The notes beneath the pieces are model-generated. The model searched no databases. It saw only the letters and a program-made list of their open reading frames with translations, and was not told where the DNA came from. From Nannocystis exedens (GTDB lineage Bacteria > Myxococcota_A > Polyangia > Nannocystales > Nannocystaceae), in assembly GCF_002343915.1 (NCBI RefSeq), contig NZ_NETK01000001.1:10068001-10132000 (forward strand): a stretch of 64,000 bases of DNA, given 5' to 3'. Shown piece after piece: positions 63,258 through 64,000 of the stretch. A program made the position numbers and the translations under genes. How positions within the stretch are numbered: the first letter of the stretch is position 1; the number at the start of each line of letters is the position of its first letter.

Positions 63258-64000
63258 ATGGATCCGCTCTCCGATGTCCTCGCCCTCGTCCGGCCGCGAA
63301 GCTACGTCGCCGGCGGCCTGACGGCCGGCGGGCGCTGGGCGGTCCGGTTCCCCGCGCACGCCGGCATCAAGTGCTACGTCATCACCCAGGGCGCGTGCTG
63401 GCTCGTCCTCGATGCCCCGGTGCGGCTCGCCACCGGCGACTGCGTGATGCTGCCGCACGGCCGCGAGTTCCGGCTGTGCAGCGATCTCGACGCGACGCCG
63501 GTGGACCTCACCACGATGTACGCCGGCGGCTCGTACAGCGGCATCCGCGCCTGCGCCCCCGGCGACGACTTCTTCCTCCTCGGCGGCCACTTCGTCCTCG
63601 ACGGCAACGCGGACCTCCTGCGCGGCGTGCTCCCATCGGTCGTGCACCTGCCGGACGCCGGCGAGACGTTCGGCAGCGCCGTCGAGCGCATGCTCGCGGA
63701 GCTCCGCGATCCGCAGCCCGGCAGCGTGCTCATCGCGCAGCAGTGCGCGTACACGATGCTTGTACTGGCGCTTCGCCTGTGCCGTGCGAGCGGCGCCGCG
63801 GGCTGGCTCCACGCCCTCGCCGATCCTGCCATCGCGCGCGCGATAGCGACGATGCACGACCGCCTCGCCGAGAGCTGGACCGTCGAGGCGCTCGCCGAGA
63901 TCGCCGCGATGTCGCGGACGACGTTCGCCGAGCGCTTCCGTGCGACCATGGGCACGTCGCCGATCGAGTACCTGACGCAGTGGCGCATGCTCGTCGCGGG
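63258..64000 (+). CDS. AraC-family regulator (partial, runs off the window)
   Basis: At least 247 codons. The N-terminal cupin (residues 1-140) reads MDPLSDVLALVRPRSYVAGG, GCWLVLDAPVRL-like (ACWLVLD), GDCVMLPHGREFRL: this is the AraC_binding_2 (cupin_6) type. The first helix-turn-helix starts about 210 (WTVEALAEIAAMSRTTFAERFRATMGTSPIEYLTQWRM; core MSRTTFAERF). The second helix-turn-helix is cut by the window end. It is divergent from the SDR epimerase gene, likely its target. Confidence 0.88.
   Translation, partial: MDPLSDVLALVRPRSYVAGGLTAGGRWAVRFPAHAGIKCYVITQGACWLVLDAPVRLATGDCVMLPHGREFRLCSDLDATPVDLTTMYAGGSYSGIRACAPGDDFFLLGGHFVLDGNADLLRGVLPSVVHLPDAGETFGSAVERMLAELRDPQPGSVLIAQQCAYTMLVLALRLCRASGAAGWLHALADPAIARAIATMHDRLAESWTVEALAEIAAMSRTTFAERFRATMGTSPIEYLTQWRMLVA

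Overview
Organism: very GC-rich DNA with strong G/C third-position bias, about fifteen short-signal lipoproteins (many with a Thr/Ser/Pro/Gly linker right after the lipid cysteine), a Ser/Thr kinase fused to a TPR-like tail, a DUF4215-type Cys repeat, fibro-slime, IgGFc-binding and beta-propeller surface proteins. This points to a predatory delta-proteobacterium, most likely a myxobacterium of the Nannocystaceae type; the assignment is inferred from protein style, not from a marker gene. Layout: 0.1-6.5 kb carries an alpha/beta hydrolase behind a double operator, then an lhr-nei DNA-repair operon on the minus strand. 6.8-16.3 kb holds a 5'-truncated lipoprotein remnant, a PAS-STAS stressosome-like protein, a Cys-rich lipoprotein, an IS630-type element sitting in the stop codon of a small secreted protein, a fibro-slime lipoprotein, an MBL-fold lipoprotein and a small acidic lipoprotein. 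16.6-24.2 kb: kinase-TPR, vWA lipoprotein, HExxH putative metalloprotease and a Cys-rich surface lipoprotein. 24.4-28.3 kb: an operon of a TetR-like regulator with two DNA-binding domains, a rifampicin phosphotransferase/PEP-synthase-like enzyme and a YraQ-like permease, all translationally coupled. 28.5-40.6 kb: IgGFc-binding lipoprotein, M19-type dipeptidase lipoprotein, SodC lipoprotein, DUF6265 protein, beta-propeller lipoprotein and several unknowns. 40.6-45.9 kb: Old Yellow Enzyme divergent from a LysR regulator, then a MerR regulator coupled to a VIT-vWA protein. 46.4-51.9 kb: propeller lipoprotein, membrane protein, glyoxalase-like VOC protein and small proteins. 52-62.3 kb is a decay zone: two IS630-type copies (one a stub), a complete IS3-type element, IS21 and IS66 debris, and broken ketopantoate reductase, kinase-like, membrane protein, CrcB, histidine kinase and TetR genes, with a few intact genes (acetamidase/formamidase, DUF2846-like lipoprotein). 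62.3-64 kb: an SDR-type epimerase divergent from an AraC regulator that runs off the window, around a perfect 18-bp palindrome. The most unusual signal is a dispersed family of short tandem arrays with a 14-bp period (unit about CATGTCYNNNRRGA), found at about twenty places and mostly at gene 3' ends. Unit junctions form the palindrome GGACATGTCC and units can fold as small hairpins, some with a UUCG loop. One six-unit array covers the stop codons of two convergent genes. A second theme is small duplicated gene fragments: an exact 73-bp copy of the fibro-slime 3' end, a 160-bp copy of part of the phosphotransferase gene, and 3' remnants of lipoprotein genes. No rRNA, tRNA or CRISPR was recognised.
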